Assembly: GCA_021202555.1 (NCBI GenBank)
Contig: JAJQCT010000032.1
Location: 1 to 64,000, forward strand
DNA length: 64,000 nt
Reading direction: 5' to 3'
Source: Clostridiales bacterium
GTDB lineage: Bacteria > Bacillota > Clostridia > Oscillospirales > CAG-272
The translations under genes and the position numbers were made by a program. Each line of letters opens with the position of its first letter. The stretch's first letter is position 1. A model generated the notes under the pieces. The model saw only the letters and a list, made by a program, of their open reading frames with translations. It made no database searches and was not told the origin of the DNA. Shown here one piece after another: positions 1-10,100 of this stretch.

Positions 1-705
1 CATCTCGTATGTGGCGGCAGAGGTACGCTCATAATCGACTCAAAGGACAGGTATCCGCTTGAAAAGGGCTCACTTTACATGACGGGACCCGACATTGTTC
101 ACGAGCAGCTGACCGACAGCGCAATGATGATGGAGGAATACTGCCTCGGATTTGAGGTAAACCGTCCAAAGGGAAGCACGGACAGTGAAGCGTCCGCCGC
201 GCTTCTCAACAATCGCTTCTGGATAGGCACAGACGGCGGCGAATGCGAGACTCTTTTCGAGAAGCTCTCACTCGAATCCCGCGAGCGGAAAATAGGCTTT
301 CAGAACAACGTCAAAAATCTCATCTCGTCGATTCTCGTCGTCCTTGTAAGAGGCTACACCGGCTACGCGCCAAGCGCGGAAATGAGCCGCTCAACTCTCG
401 ACGACAAGCGAAACTTCATAATCGACGCCTGCTTTCTGCAGGATTATGCCACAATAACGCTTGAGGAGCTTTCGGGGCTTCTTGGATTGAGCTCACGCCA
501 GACAGAGCGCTTCTTAAAAAAGCAGTACGGCAAAACATTTTCAGAAAAGAAGCGTGAATCACAAAAAAGCAAGGCTGCGGAGCTTCTGCGCGACGGCGCG
601 AATCTTGAGACGGCAGCCGCGAAGGTCGGATATTCGGATATGCAGAGCTTCAGAAGGCTCATATCAGAAGCATCGTCATCCGATTCATGTCGGAACGATA
701 TATAA
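1..705 (+). CDS. AraC-family transcriptional regulator (5' truncated by window edge)
   Basis: The frame is open from base 1, so the true start lies upstream and at most the C-terminal 234 residues are visible. The first residues (LVCGGRGTLIID, then YPLEKGSLYMTGP) look like the end of a cupin-type effector-binding domain, as found in AraC regulators. The C-terminus carries two helix-turn-helix units (LEELSGLLGLSSRQTERFLKK and LETAAAKVGYSDMQSFRRLI), the usual AraC pair. The following gene is a sugar-binding lipoprotein only about 40 bases downstream, so this regulator probably senses a sugar or related signal and controls that locus; this is inference from context. The ATG at 79 in the ORF track is internal. 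Confidence 0.85.
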   Translation, partial: HLVCGGRGTLIIDSKDRYPLEKGSLYMTGPDIVHEQLTDSAMMMEEYCLGFEVNRPKGSTDSEASAALLNNRFWIGTDGGECETLFEKLSLESRERKIGFQNNVKNLISSILVVLVRGYTGYAPSAEMSRSTLDDKRNFIIDACFLQDYATITLEELSGLLGLSSRQTERFLKKQYGKTFSEKKRESQKSKAAELLRDGANLETAAAKVGYSDMQSFRRLISEASSSDSCRNDI

Positions 706-746
706 AAATTATCTGCTCTAAATTTCATCGAAAAGGAGGATGTTTT

Positions 747-2186
747 ATGATGAAAAAATTTTTCGCCTTTATCCTTGCGGCGTGTATGTTGCTGATTCCG
801 CTTGTCTCATGCTCCGACAGCGCCGATGTGAACGGGAACGTAGCGGACACGGCGGAGGGAACGGGTGACACAGCGGCTGCGGTCGAGACGGAGGAGGAAG
901 AGGAAGCTCTCGGCATACCCGACGCTGATTACAAAGAATATGTGTTCACAATACTTTGTCACTCGGACGTATCGTACAATTACGGCACGACCGACTGGGA
1001 CGAGCCGTCCGACGATGTGCGCGAGCAGGCGCTTTACGAACGCGGACTCGCGGTCGAGGATTTATTGAACGTCACGATAGATATGTATCAGACCAACATC
1101 GGCGGCGACGTTTACTCAATATTCAAAACGGATACCGATTCGGGACTTTACACCTACGATATAGTATTCAACAGCACGGATTATCAGTGTACTGCCGTAA
1201 CGAACGGCTACTGCTACAACATTGACGAGATTGAGTATATCGACCTTGACAAATCGTGGTGGAACGCGGACTGCACAGAGCAGCTTTCAATCGGCGGCAA
1301 TCACTACATGGTATCGGGCGACATCGCGGTTTCCGACAAGGAATGCACATGGGTCGTCTACTTTCTCAAGGATTTGCTCACCGCTGTGGGAATCACCGAA
1401 AGCCCCTACGATCTTGTAAAGAGCGGTGAGTGGACATGGGACAAGCTGTACTCGATGGCAGCGAAGGCAGCCTTTGACACCAACGGCGACGGCACGCTTG
1501 ACACAAGCGACAGATACGGACTTACGACACACGGTGAGAGCTACGCCGCAAGCTGGCAGTCTGCGGGTCTTAAGTTTGTCACGACTGACAGTGACGGAAT
1601 GCCACAGATAAGCTGGGGAACGGACACATTTGTCGAGGTATACGAAAAAATAAACGATATTCTCACAGATTCGGACATAGTATACTGCATAAACGATTCT
1701 TTCGCGCAGTCGGCGCTTTTAAGCGAGCAGACACTTTTCATGGCGATGGATATTTCCTTCGCAAGCACATACCGCAACAGCGAATACGTATTCGGAATTG
1801 TTCCCTATCCGAAATATTCCGAGGATATCGACCGCTACTATTCGTATATGACGCTTTCATCATGCACAATGATAGTCCCCATAACGTGTTCAAACACCGA
1901 GCGCACGGGGATAATCACGGAAGCTCTCGCGTATTACGGACAGAAATACATAACTCCCGCGTATTACGACGTTCAGCTTAAGGCAAGATATTCGCGCGAT
2001 GAGGAATCGCAGGAAATGCTCGATATAATTTTCACATACCGCGCATATGATCTCGGCGTGTTCTTCAATTGGGGCGGAGCTTACAGCTCGCTCGTGGCGG
2101 GAGACGCGAGTCCCGCGACACTTTATGCGTCCCTTCAGAAGGCAATGTCGAAATCGATAGAAAAATCCCTATCCGGCTTAAGCTGA
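747..2186 (+). CDS. Extracellular sugar-binding lipoprotein of an ABC transporter
   Basis: A 479-residue solute-binding protein. The ATG at 747 is chosen because AAGGAGG ends seven bases upstream; the ORF-track start at 687 overlaps the AraC gene and has no such site. A signal peptide with a lipobox (LIPLVSC) shows lipid anchoring outside the membrane. The mature part starts with an acidic low-complexity linker and continues into a family-1-type substrate-binding fold (for example DVREQALYERGLAVEDLLN and SGEWTWDKLYSMAAKAAFD). No permease or ATPase follows; the next genes are convergent glycosidases. It may therefore feed a transporter encoded upstream of the window or act as an orphan receptor. 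The substrate cannot be read from sequence. Confidence 0.85.
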   Translation: MMKKFFAFILAACMLLIPLVSCSDSADVNGNVADTAEGTGDTAAAVETEEEEEALGIPDADYKEYVFTILCHSDVSYNYGTTDWDEPSDDVREQALYERGLAVEDLLNVTIDMYQTNIGGDVYSIFKTDTDSGLYTYDIVFNSTDYQCTAVTNGYCYNIDEIEYIDLDKSWWNADCTEQLSIGGNHYMVSGDIAVSDKECTWVVYFLKDLLTAVGITESPYDLVKSGEWTWDKLYSMAAKAAFDTNGDGTLDTSDRYGLTTHGESYAASWQSAGLKFVTTDSDGMPQISWGTDTFVEVYEKINDILTDSDIVYCINDSFAQSALLSEQTLFMAMDISFASTYRNSEYVFGIVPYPKYSEDIDRYYSYMTLSSCTMIVPITCSNTERTGIITEALAYYGQKYITPAYYDVQLKARYSRDEESQEMLDIIFTYRAYDLGVFFNWGGAYSSLVAGDASPATLYASLQKAMSKSIEKSLSGLS

Positions 2187-2207
2187 ATTCCCGCAAAAAT
2201 CAAAACA

Positions 2208-2243
2208 CAAAGCATCCCGAAGATTTGTCTTCGGGATGCTTTG
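2208..2243. terminator. Bidirectional intrinsic terminator between convergent genes
   Basis: A perfect 16-bp stem (CAAAGCATCCCGAAGA paired with its complement) with a TTTG loop lies between the solute-binding protein stop and the convergent GH31 stop. A-rich sequence on one side and T-rich sequence on the other suit termination in both directions. Confidence 0.85.
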
Positions 2244-2250
2244 ATTCTCT

Positions 2251-4203
2251 TTATCTTCTCTTATATACCGGCATTTTGTCAAGCGGGGCGGCTGCCGTAA
2301 TATATTCGCCGGCGCTCGAGATGAGCTCCCCGCCCGGGACGCTCTCCCACTCGCCCGCGGGCAGATAAACGCGCCGCTCGCGCGCACCGTAATCAGTCAC
2401 GGGCGCGACAAGATAATCGGAGCCGAACATATATTGATCGCCAAGCCCGCGGCATACCTCGTCGTCCGGGAATTCAAGGAACATAGCCCTTATCATCGGA
2501 ACTCCCGTCGCCGCCGCCTCGTCGGCGGTTTTTTTGATGTACGGCTTTATCCCCTCGCGGATTTTAAGATACTTCACGAAAATCTCGTACATATCCTCGC
2601 CATAGCTCCAAAGCTCATTCGGCGCGCCCGACGGATTGAAGCCGCCGCCACGGTCTGTGCCGTGCACAAGCGATCCCATCGACGGAAGTCTGTCGCCGTG
2701 CATACGAAGCACGGGGCAGAAGCACGCCCACTCATACCACCTCACAAGCAGCTCGCGGAACACGGGATCGTTCACGTTTCCGCTGTAAAATCCGCCCGTA
2801 TCCGAAATCCAGTATGGAATCCCCGCGATTCCCATGTTGATTCCGTTTACAATCTGCACCTTCATCTCGCGGAATGACGACTCAATGTCGCCGCTCCACA
2901 CAAGCGCGCCGAATCTCGCGCTCCCGACCCACGCGGAGCGCACAAGATTCAGTATATCGCCTACCCCGTCGGCTGACTGCCCGTCATAAACCATCTTTGA
3001 ATGGAGACGCGGATAAATGTTGCCGACCTCGGCGGCGGAGCCGAGCCAGTAGCGGTAATGATCGGGATGAACCTTTGTAACCTCCGGCTCCGCCTCGTCG
3101 AGCCAGAACATATCAATCCCGTATTTTCCGTAATTTTTGCGAAGCAGCGCGTAAGCAGCCTCCCTCGCCTCGGGATTTGTCGAATCAATCAGCCGCGAAT
3201 AGCCGTTGAAGTCAAACGCCACGTCAAGTCCCCTGTCGGCTTTGACAAAATACCCGTTTTCCTCAAATTCGCGGAAATTTTTCGAGCGCGGGTCAAATGT
3301 CGGCCATACCGACACCATCGTGCGTATTCCCATATCCGACAGTTCGTCCGTCATCGCCTTCGGGTCAGGCCAGTAATCGGGGTCGAAATCCCAGTCGCCC
3401 TGATAAATCCAGTGGAAAAAGTCGATTACAATCACGTCGGGAATAATTCCGCGCCGCTTATATTCGCGCGCGACCTCAAGCACCTCGTCCTGCGTGCGGT
3501 AGCGCAGCTTGCACTGCCACAGCCCGAGCGTGCTTTCGGGGAGCGGGGACGGATGACCGATGACATCGGTGTATTTTTCGATTATACGCTTCGGCTCCTC
3601 GTCCGCCGTCACCCAGTAGTCTATTTTGTTCGTGCTGTCGGTGTGAAACGTCGTCCTGTTTGTGCCGAATGCCGCGTACCCGACGGCAGGCGAATTCCAT
3701 AAAAATCCGTAGCCGCGCGAGGAGAGGAAAAACGGCACGGAAATCTGCGAATTGCGCTGCGCCATCTCGAGCTGCTCGCCCTTGACCTCGTATTTCGCGT
3801 CGCGGTACTGCCCCATTCCGTGAATGCTTTCGTCATCGTAAGCCTCAAACTGCAAATCGAGCGCAAATCCCTCGCCGCCCTGCCGCGGTCTGTATTCGCG
3901 CGCCGTCTCGCGCAGCGCCCACGGATAGCGCGCCTCCTCGAAAAGCAGCCGCTCTCCCATGAAAAACGAAAGATGCCCACCGCCGTCAATCACGCATTTT
4001 ATCTTCCCGCAGCGGATGAAAACGGGATTTTCGCGGTGAATCTCGACCTCTCCCTTCGGCACGTCAATATCGAGCGCCCAAGCCTCGTCGGGAATTTTGC
4101 CGACAGGCACCGCGCGGACGCGAAGTCCCTCGCCCCACGCCTCAACTCTCACTGTCTCCCCGCCGTATTTTCTCTCAACGGCGCTGTCATAAAAAGCAAA
4201 CAT
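2251..4203 (-). CDS. GH31 family alpha-glycosidase (alpha-xylosidase/alpha-glucosidase type)
   Basis: A 650-residue GH31 retaining alpha-glycosidase. Typical blocks are TLGLWQCKLRYRTQDEVLEV and VIVIDFFHW in the first part of the barrel, the nucleophile region IDMFWLDEAEPE (Asp near residue 368) and the acid/base region VWSGDIESSF (Asp near residue 437). The WLDEAEPE form of the nucleophile motif is found in alpha-xylosidase-like branches, but substrate assignment is inference. There is no signal peptide, so it acts in the cytoplasm on imported oligosaccharides. It lies 20 bases downstream of the GH106-like gene, with GGAGG before its ATG, so the two are cotranscribed. Confidence 0.9.
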   Translation of the reverse strand: MFAFYDSAVERKYGGETVRVEAWGEGLRVRAVPVGKIPDEAWALDIDVPKGEVEIHRENPVFIRCGKIKCVIDGGGHLSFFMGERLLFEEARYPWALRETAREYRPRQGGEGFALDLQFEAYDDESIHGMGQYRDAKYEVKGEQLEMAQRNSQISVPFFLSSRGYGFLWNSPAVGYAAFGTNRTTFHTDSTNKIDYWVTADEEPKRIIEKYTDVIGHPSPLPESTLGLWQCKLRYRTQDEVLEVAREYKRRGIIPDVIVIDFFHWIYQGDWDFDPDYWPDPKAMTDELSDMGIRTMVSVWPTFDPRSKNFREFEENGYFVKADRGLDVAFDFNGYSRLIDSTNPEAREAAYALLRKNYGKYGIDMFWLDEAEPEVTKVHPDHYRYWLGSAAEVGNIYPRLHSKMVYDGQSADGVGDILNLVRSAWVGSARFGALVWSGDIESSFREMKVQIVNGINMGIAGIPYWISDTGGFYSGNVNDPVFRELLVRWYEWACFCPVLRMHGDRLPSMGSLVHGTDRGGGFNPSGAPNELWSYGEDMYEIFVKYLKIREGIKPYIKKTADEAAATGVPMIRAMFLEFPDDEVCRGLGDQYMFGSDYLVAPVTDYGARERRVYLPAGEWESVPGGELISSAGEYITAAAPLDKMPVYKRR

Positions 4204-4223
4204 TTGCTAAAAACCTCCGTTTT

Positions 4224-6716
4224 TTATTTTAAGAGCGTCATCGAAACTCCGCTCACACCCGCGTCAACAAAGTCGCGGTCGTTTTCAAAAATATCCTTGA
4301 AGCTGCCGTTTTGGCGCGATGCCTCCTCGCGCCCGGCAGTGCCGAGAAATGCCGCGGCGTCCGCGTTCAGCACCTCGATTTTCACGTCGTATTCGCCCTC
4401 CGACATCTCAAAATCGGCGTGATACGGCGCAAAAGCCGCTTTTTTTGTCGTCGTCTCACTGCCAGAGACGGTTGCAATCGTCACCGTAGCCGCGTATGCG
4501 AGCCGCTCAAACGTCATCCGATAGACTCCCGAAACGGGAACACTCGCCTTCGCCGTATATACGGTAATTCCAGCAAAATCAGCGCCTTCAATGTATTTCG
4601 CCTCATCCCCCGTCATCTCCGTCACGCCATTCGGTGTCGTGACGGTGAAATTGAACAGCCTCGCGCAGATTTCCGTCATCTCGGGCGCTTTTGCCGCCGA
4701 TTTTTTGTCGGACGACCTGATAATTTTCATCTCGAGCGGGCAGAGCGAGAGCGTAAACTCGCCGCCTTCCGTTTTGACCGAAATCCACTCGCCCGTATCA
4801 AAATCATACGATGAAAGCTGCCGCAGCTCCCCGCCCGACAGCCTTGCCTGAGAGGTGAATTGTTTGTTTTCCTCGTTCAGAATGAAATAAAGCCTGTCGC
4901 CCTCTCCGTTTTCGCGCACGGTGACTGATAAAAGCGCCTCCTTTGCCAAAATCGCGGGCGTCACAAATTTTCCGATGTCCTCGGGATATGTCGCCGTCGG
5001 CGCGCCGACAAAGCCGTCCGAGGCGTACCCCACAAATACTATATTCGCGCCGCGCGAGCGCATAATTTCAAGCTTTTCGCGAACCTTCTCGCCGAGCATC
5101 CGCACGGCGGGTATTATTATCGTTTTAACAGCGCTCCCGTCGGGCAGAATAAGCTCGCCGCGCCCGTCAATTTCGCCCTCCGCGATTATATCGTCCCAGA
5201 TGTAGTCAAAATCAACATGAGATTTTATGAGCGCCCTCGCCGTGTCGTTCACCCATTCCCACGGCATATGAAGCGACACCCTGTTCGGGCGCGCGGGCGG
5301 ATATTCGGCTGAAATCTCGCGCCTCGGAATGTAAAGCGCCGTGTCCCCGACGGGAGTCGCTCCCTTCAGAAGCGCGTTCACTGTCTCCACGTGACGGTTC
5401 ACCTCGGCGGCGTAATTTTTCGCCAGACTGTGAGTCGGGTCAATAGGGGATGCGTATATGTTTCTTTCCATTTTCGGATCCGCTATCATGAGATAAAATC
5501 TGTCAATGCCGCGAATCGCCTGATGCTCCATCGCCCATCTCATGTAGTCGGGCGTCATGCACCGCCCCGTCGCCGCAAAGCTCTCGCTTGTCGCGTGCGC
5601 CTTCCCCGTCATCCGAGAAAACGACCCCGCGAAGCGCGGATAATCGGCGGCGATTCCCGGGCGTATCTGCGCCCAGATGTAGTCAACGCCGGGCGAATCG
5701 TTGTAGCGGCTGTTTTTGAAAAAGTCCCCGCTCACAGTCGCTGTCGAGCGAACGTCATGGTCGAGATCCTGATGTCCCGTCAGCTCTACCCCGTGCGCGT
5801 GACACCATTCGCCGATGCGGCGAAGAAACGCCTGCGACATTCGCGTCGTCGCGACATCCCGCCAGTCAGCCGCAAGCCTCCCGTCGCCAAGCGCGAGCAG
5901 ACGCGGCAGGTTCGGCGTCGGGTCGTACCCCTTTTTCTCAAAAAATTCGTCGATTAAATCAAACGTGTATGGGTAAGGAAAAGACAAAAACGGCTCGTCG
6001 TAGAAAAATCCGCGTATCGCCCCGCCGAAATGCTTCCCGAGCCGCCTATAATATTCCTCGTGCATGACGGAAATGAGAGATGCGACAGCCTCATGCGACA
6101 AAAGGTCGAGCGTGCATAGCGTGTCGTCCTCCGCGTCCTTTTCAAATACGCCGACGGTGCGCGTCGTGTCGTATTCCCATGTCACGGCGGCAAATCTGCA
6201 CCGTTCGTGTATCGCCGTATACGTGAGCTTCCCGTCACATACGGGTATATTCTCATATCCGCCGACAGGTCCCGCGAACACGTTCGCGCTCGTGTGCCAC
6301 GCGGCGGCGGATAGCAGATGGGCGGGCGCGGTAAATGAAACGCTCTCTCCGAGCGAGAGCGTCACGTCAATCGCAAGATGAAGCTTTTTGCTCCTGTATT
6401 CGGGGTGATTTTTCATCGAAAGCCCTGCCGCCGTCCCCGTCGGGTATCCCCACTCGTCGAATATCCAGAGCGACATTCCCCTTGCCTCCAGCGCGTCGGC
6501 GGCATAGGAAAGCCCTCTCATGTACCCGTCAATCCACTCGCCGATTTTTTTCTTCGGCACGGGCGCATCCGTCTTTCCCTCAACGGAAATTCCGCCATAT
6601 CCCGCCTTGTCAGCCCATGCGACAAAGCGCTCGACCTCATCCTTCTCGTAATTGTTCGCAAATCCCGTGTGAAGTATGGGCGCGAACGGTCTTTTCAGCT
6701 TCATTCTTAATACCAT
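4224..6716 (-). CDS. Large glycoside hydrolase, GH106-like (alpha-L-rhamnosidase type)
   Basis: An 830-residue cytoplasmic protein without a signal peptide. The N-terminal half is a TIM-barrel-like domain with blocks I associate with GH106-like rhamnosidases (SLWIFDEWGYPTGTAAG, FFYDEPFLSFPYPYTFDL, ELTGHQDLDHDVRSTATVSG). The middle holds a Rossmann-like segment (IMRSRGANIVFVGYASDG) and the C-terminus a beta-rich sugar-binding-like region. Family assignment is from memory of motifs and is tentative. It is the first gene of a two-gene unit with the GH31 enzyme. The start is uncertain: the ATG at 6716 has GAAGG very close, while an in-frame ATG four codons later lacks a clear site. Confidence 0.65.
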   Translation of the reverse strand: MVLRMKLKRPFAPILHTGFANNYEKDEVERFVAWADKAGYGGISVEGKTDAPVPKKKIGEWIDGYMRGLSYAADALEARGMSLWIFDEWGYPTGTAAGLSMKNHPEYRSKKLHLAIDVTLSLGESVSFTAPAHLLSAAAWHTSANVFAGPVGGYENIPVCDGKLTYTAIHERCRFAAVTWEYDTTRTVGVFEKDAEDDTLCTLDLLSHEAVASLISVMHEEYYRRLGKHFGGAIRGFFYDEPFLSFPYPYTFDLIDEFFEKKGYDPTPNLPRLLALGDGRLAADWRDVATTRMSQAFLRRIGEWCHAHGVELTGHQDLDHDVRSTATVSGDFFKNSRYNDSPGVDYIWAQIRPGIAADYPRFAGSFSRMTGKAHATSESFAATGRCMTPDYMRWAMEHQAIRGIDRFYLMIADPKMERNIYASPIDPTHSLAKNYAAEVNRHVETVNALLKGATPVGDTALYIPRREISAEYPPARPNRVSLHMPWEWVNDTARALIKSHVDFDYIWDDIIAEGEIDGRGELILPDGSAVKTIIIPAVRMLGEKVREKLEIMRSRGANIVFVGYASDGFVGAPTATYPEDIGKFVTPAILAKEALLSVTVRENGEGDRLYFILNEENKQFTSQARLSGGELRQLSSYDFDTGEWISVKTEGGEFTLSLCPLEMKIIRSSDKKSAAKAPEMTEICARLFNFTVTTPNGVTEMTGDEAKYIEGADFAGITVYTAKASVPVSGVYRMTFERLAYAATVTIATVSGSETTTKKAAFAPYHADFEMSEGEYDVKIEVLNADAAAFLGTAGREEASRQNGSFKDIFENDRDFVDAGVSGVSMTLLK

Positions 6717-6720
6717 AGCC

Positions 6721-6875
6721 TTCGCGTCAGCGAAAGGTTCCTTTCTTTCGGAATTGTGCTACGTTCCGCATAGCGGAATCGTTTTTCCACGCGGTGGAAT
6801 CGTCGCACCTGATTATGTGCGACGAAGGACACAAAACGGCAAGAAACCGCAAGGGTTGAAAGATTTATCTTTCAA
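6721..6875. repeat. Cluster of short palindromes (intergenic hairpin array)
   Basis: The 165-base gap between the GH106-like gene and the small membrane protein gene is almost entirely made of hairpins: TTCGC/GCGAA, GAAAG/CTTTC, TTCCGC-ATA-GCGGAA, TTCCAC-GCG-GTGGAA, CGTCGCAC/GTGCGACG and TTGAAAGA-TTTA-TCTTTCAA. Two stems are separated by similar spacers (GGAATCGT). None has a convincing U-tract. The same style of array recurs elsewhere in the window (16.2, 18.4, 52.5, 56.0 and 57.2 kb). Confidence 0.7.
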
Positions 6876-6881
6876 ACTTTG

Positions 6882-7163
6882 TTACCCTACAAAATACCAT
6901 ACGGCGGCGATGATTACGACGACGGTGACGACTGTCGAGAGAAGCGGCGTTATGTAGGAAAGTGCGTTTGTCACGCCTCCCGCTCCCGTCGCCTTTGCCA
7001 CACGCCGCCGCTCGCACCATTCGCAGACCGTAATCACGGCGCAGGCGGCAGCACCCAAAATGAGCGCCATGCCGTAGTAATCAGAACCTTTTACATACGC
7101 AAAAATGCAGACCACAGCCGCCACGACGGACGCCGCCATCGATATTATTTTATACTTGCTCAT
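6882..7163 (-). CDS. Small three-helix membrane protein, function unknown
   Basis: A 93-residue protein, not recognised. Three hydrophobic stretches are visible (IISMAASVVAAVVCIFAYV, YGMALILGAAACAVITVC and LLSTVVTVVVIIAAVWYFV), with a short basic loop CERRRVAK between helices two and three. It begins 14 bases downstream of the large surface protein gene and is the last gene of the murJ-led envelope operon, so an envelope role is likely. GGAGCGAG lies before the ATG. Confidence 0.6.
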   Translation of the reverse strand: MSKYKIISMAASVVAAVVCIFAYVKGSDYYGMALILGAAACAVITVCEWCERRRVAKATGAGGVTNALSYITPLLSTVVTVVVIIAAVWYFVG

Positions 7164-7176
7164 ACCACTCGCTCCC

Positions 7177-10100
7177 TTATTTTTTCTTATTTTTCAGCGC
7201 GGCGCCGCGCAGAAAAGCGTAGCCCGCGGCGGTGACAACTACGGCAGCGAACACAACCGCCGCAATCATTATGATATTTGTCTCATAAACCTCGCCGTCC
7301 GCGTCGTCAACATTTGCGGATGCGTAAAGCTCGCAAAGCGCGTCGTCGTCGAGCGTGTCGCTTAAAACCGAAATCGTCCTCACGTAAAAGCTCCCCACGG
7401 TGTTTACACCGTTGTCACCGGTGTTGCCGTCCCGTGCCGCGTGAATATAAATCGCGCGGACGCTTCCCGCGCCGTCAAATCCCGAAATATCGAGATAAAC
7501 GTCGCCATCGTCTATATTCCCGGGATAAAACTCGACCGTGTAAGCGCCCGTGTCGGAGATGAAAACGGCAAGAAAGCGCGTTCCCTCGCCCATGTCGGAC
7601 GCGCACGTAATTTTAAGCACGGATGCGCCCGAAAGGTCAAGCCCGCCCGCGGGGGCGTAAATTATCCCGTCGTAAGCCGATTCCGCCCTCATGGCGCGCG
7701 CTGTGCCGAGCTTCACTGACGAGCATTCGGACGTGCCGCCCGAAAACCAGTCGTTGGTATCATACGCCGACGTGAAATCGAAAAGAGTGTATTCGCCTAT
7801 GGCGTCCGAGGGCTTTGTGTATTTCGCCGCCGAGGAGGAATACGTGAAGGGATGCGCGCGTGACGCCGCCGCCTCATCGTCAAGACCGATTGACGGTGAC
7901 AGCCCCTCCGAGAGCGCCGCCTCGTTTGCGGCGTCCTCGGCGAAAGCGTAAAGATTCGTGTCGAGCTTTACGAAAAGCGCGAGAAATTCCGTATAAATCT
8001 CCGCGTTTTCGCCCATGTCCGTCCCCGTGGCGTCAAATATGAAATCCGTCACGTATTCATAGCCCGCGGCGGTGTAATACGCGGAAATATAATCGTACAT
8101 CGCCGACCCCGCCGACGGGTAGGAGAATATAATCGGCGTATATTCGACCGCAAGCCGCGAGGGCGATGTGCCGTCGGATGCCGATACTCTCTGCCAGAAA
8201 AGCGAGACTGAAGCCATGCTCTCCGTTTCAAGGTAAATTCCCCATCCGGCGCCGCCAAGCCCCGTCATGTATGCGGAAATGAAGTCAATATACGTAATCA
8301 TCTCTGCAAATTCTGCGGAGGAAACGTCGGCTGCAACGGAAAGATAAACGGAAAATCCGTCAATGCGGTGTCTGCCGACGGTGTAAACTGCCGAAAGGGA
8401 CGCGGCAGCCGCAAACGCCCGCTCCCCCGTCGTGCCGCCGACATCCGACATATCAAGCACAACGCCCGATATATACCCGTAATCGTCGCTCGAATATCGG
8501 TCGCAGAGAAAATCGACGACGGCAAAAAGAAGCCCGCTCTCGCCGATATAAACATCCCCGCCGTAGTCCTCGCCGCCGGTGATATAAAGTAGGCACCTCG
8601 TCCCCGAAAGCGACAGCGGCTTGATTTTCGCGTCGAGCGAGGAAAGAGCGGAGCCGTCAAAATAATATACAGTCCCGCCGTAGGTGTAAATTCTGCCCGA
8701 GCTGCCCCCGCCGAGCAGCTCCGTGATGTCAACCGTCACGACAGTTTCGGCGGCAAGCCCGTCAATCGTCAGAAAATCGGCGCAAATCCCCTTTATGCTC
8801 CCGCTGCGCGAAAAAACCGACGCGCCGATTCCGTCATACGATATTGGCAGCGGCTTTCCGACGCGAATTTTCACCGTTTCGGTAGTCGCGGGCGCATCGG
8901 TCGTCACATTTTCGGCAGTCCCGCTGTCCTCCGCCGCCGTCTCCTCAGCCGTTTCCGCCCCGCCGCCGTCATCGACGCCGTCATCGGCGTTGTTATCGCC
9001 GCCGTCGTCGGCGTTGTCATCGCCGCCGTCGTCGGCGTTGTCATCGACGCTGTCATCGACACTGTCGATTGAAATCTCCGCCTCGATAACGACGACAAAA
9101 AGCATCGCGTCGTACCCCTCGGGCAAGTCGTCCTCGTCTATTTTTATCTTGAAGCGCGTCGTCATATCCGATGTCGCAATCGGCTCGGCGCTCTCAATCG
9201 TTCCGTCAACGTCCGCGTATACGGGAACTGCGTAAACAGAAAGCCTCCCGTCGATATACTCGGCGACGGTAGAGGACGGAATTGTCCCGCCAAGCGAAAG
9301 CACGCCGTCAGAGGTCATGCGGCACGAATCGAGCGAGCCGGTGCCGGACGACACGGATACGGGATATTCAAGCGTGTCAATTCCGTATATCTCAATGCTC
9401 GCGCTCGCCTCTCCCGTCCCGCCGTCATCGATCGAGACGGTAAGCACCGCCGAGTCAAGCTCCCACACGTCCGCCGTGTCAAAATATATGACCTCGAAGG
9501 TCCCGTCGCCCAAAGCAGACGCGGTCTGCGCGCTCTCCCCGCTCTCCTCGCTCACGCCGTCCGCATCAGCCGTCCTATAGTAAAGCTCAAGGGTCAGCGT
9601 GACGGGAATATCCGAGACAAGCACAAGCCTCAATGTATCGTGAGAGGAAACGCTCGCCTCATCAGGAAAAACGAAGCTCCACGAAGCGCTCCCGCCGTCA
9701 CCGACACCCCACAGAAGCGCCTCGCCGTCATATATAAGCGCCTCGCCGTCCGAATAAACTGCCGGGGTTGAGAATTTATCCTCAAGCTCCGTGTCGGCGC
9801 TTCCCGTCGCGGCAAGCGCGTCAAGCCGCAGCGTCACGGTCGAGTAATCGTCCGCCGTCTCCTCGTCCGAGGGCGATACTGTCAGCGCGATAAGAACGCC
9901 GGTGACGTGACCGCGCCCCGTCCAGCCGTCAAGCGAAAACGTCAGCGTCTCCCACTGCCCGTCGGGCGAAATCACGGCGCTTTCCGTATATTCGAGGCTT
10001 GACGGCGAGCCCGAATAAAGCGTCAGCGTGAGGACATACTCGTAATCGGAGGAAAACGACGCATCCGCTTCAGTGAAATTAAAGGAAAGCGTCACCCCGT

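Noticed and set aside
8723-9235. Plus-strand ORF rich in Ser and Pro, opposite the surface protein
   Set aside because: It is the antisense shadow of the Asp/Asn/Gly linker of the large minus-strand protein; the repeats are explained by that low-complexity coding DNA.
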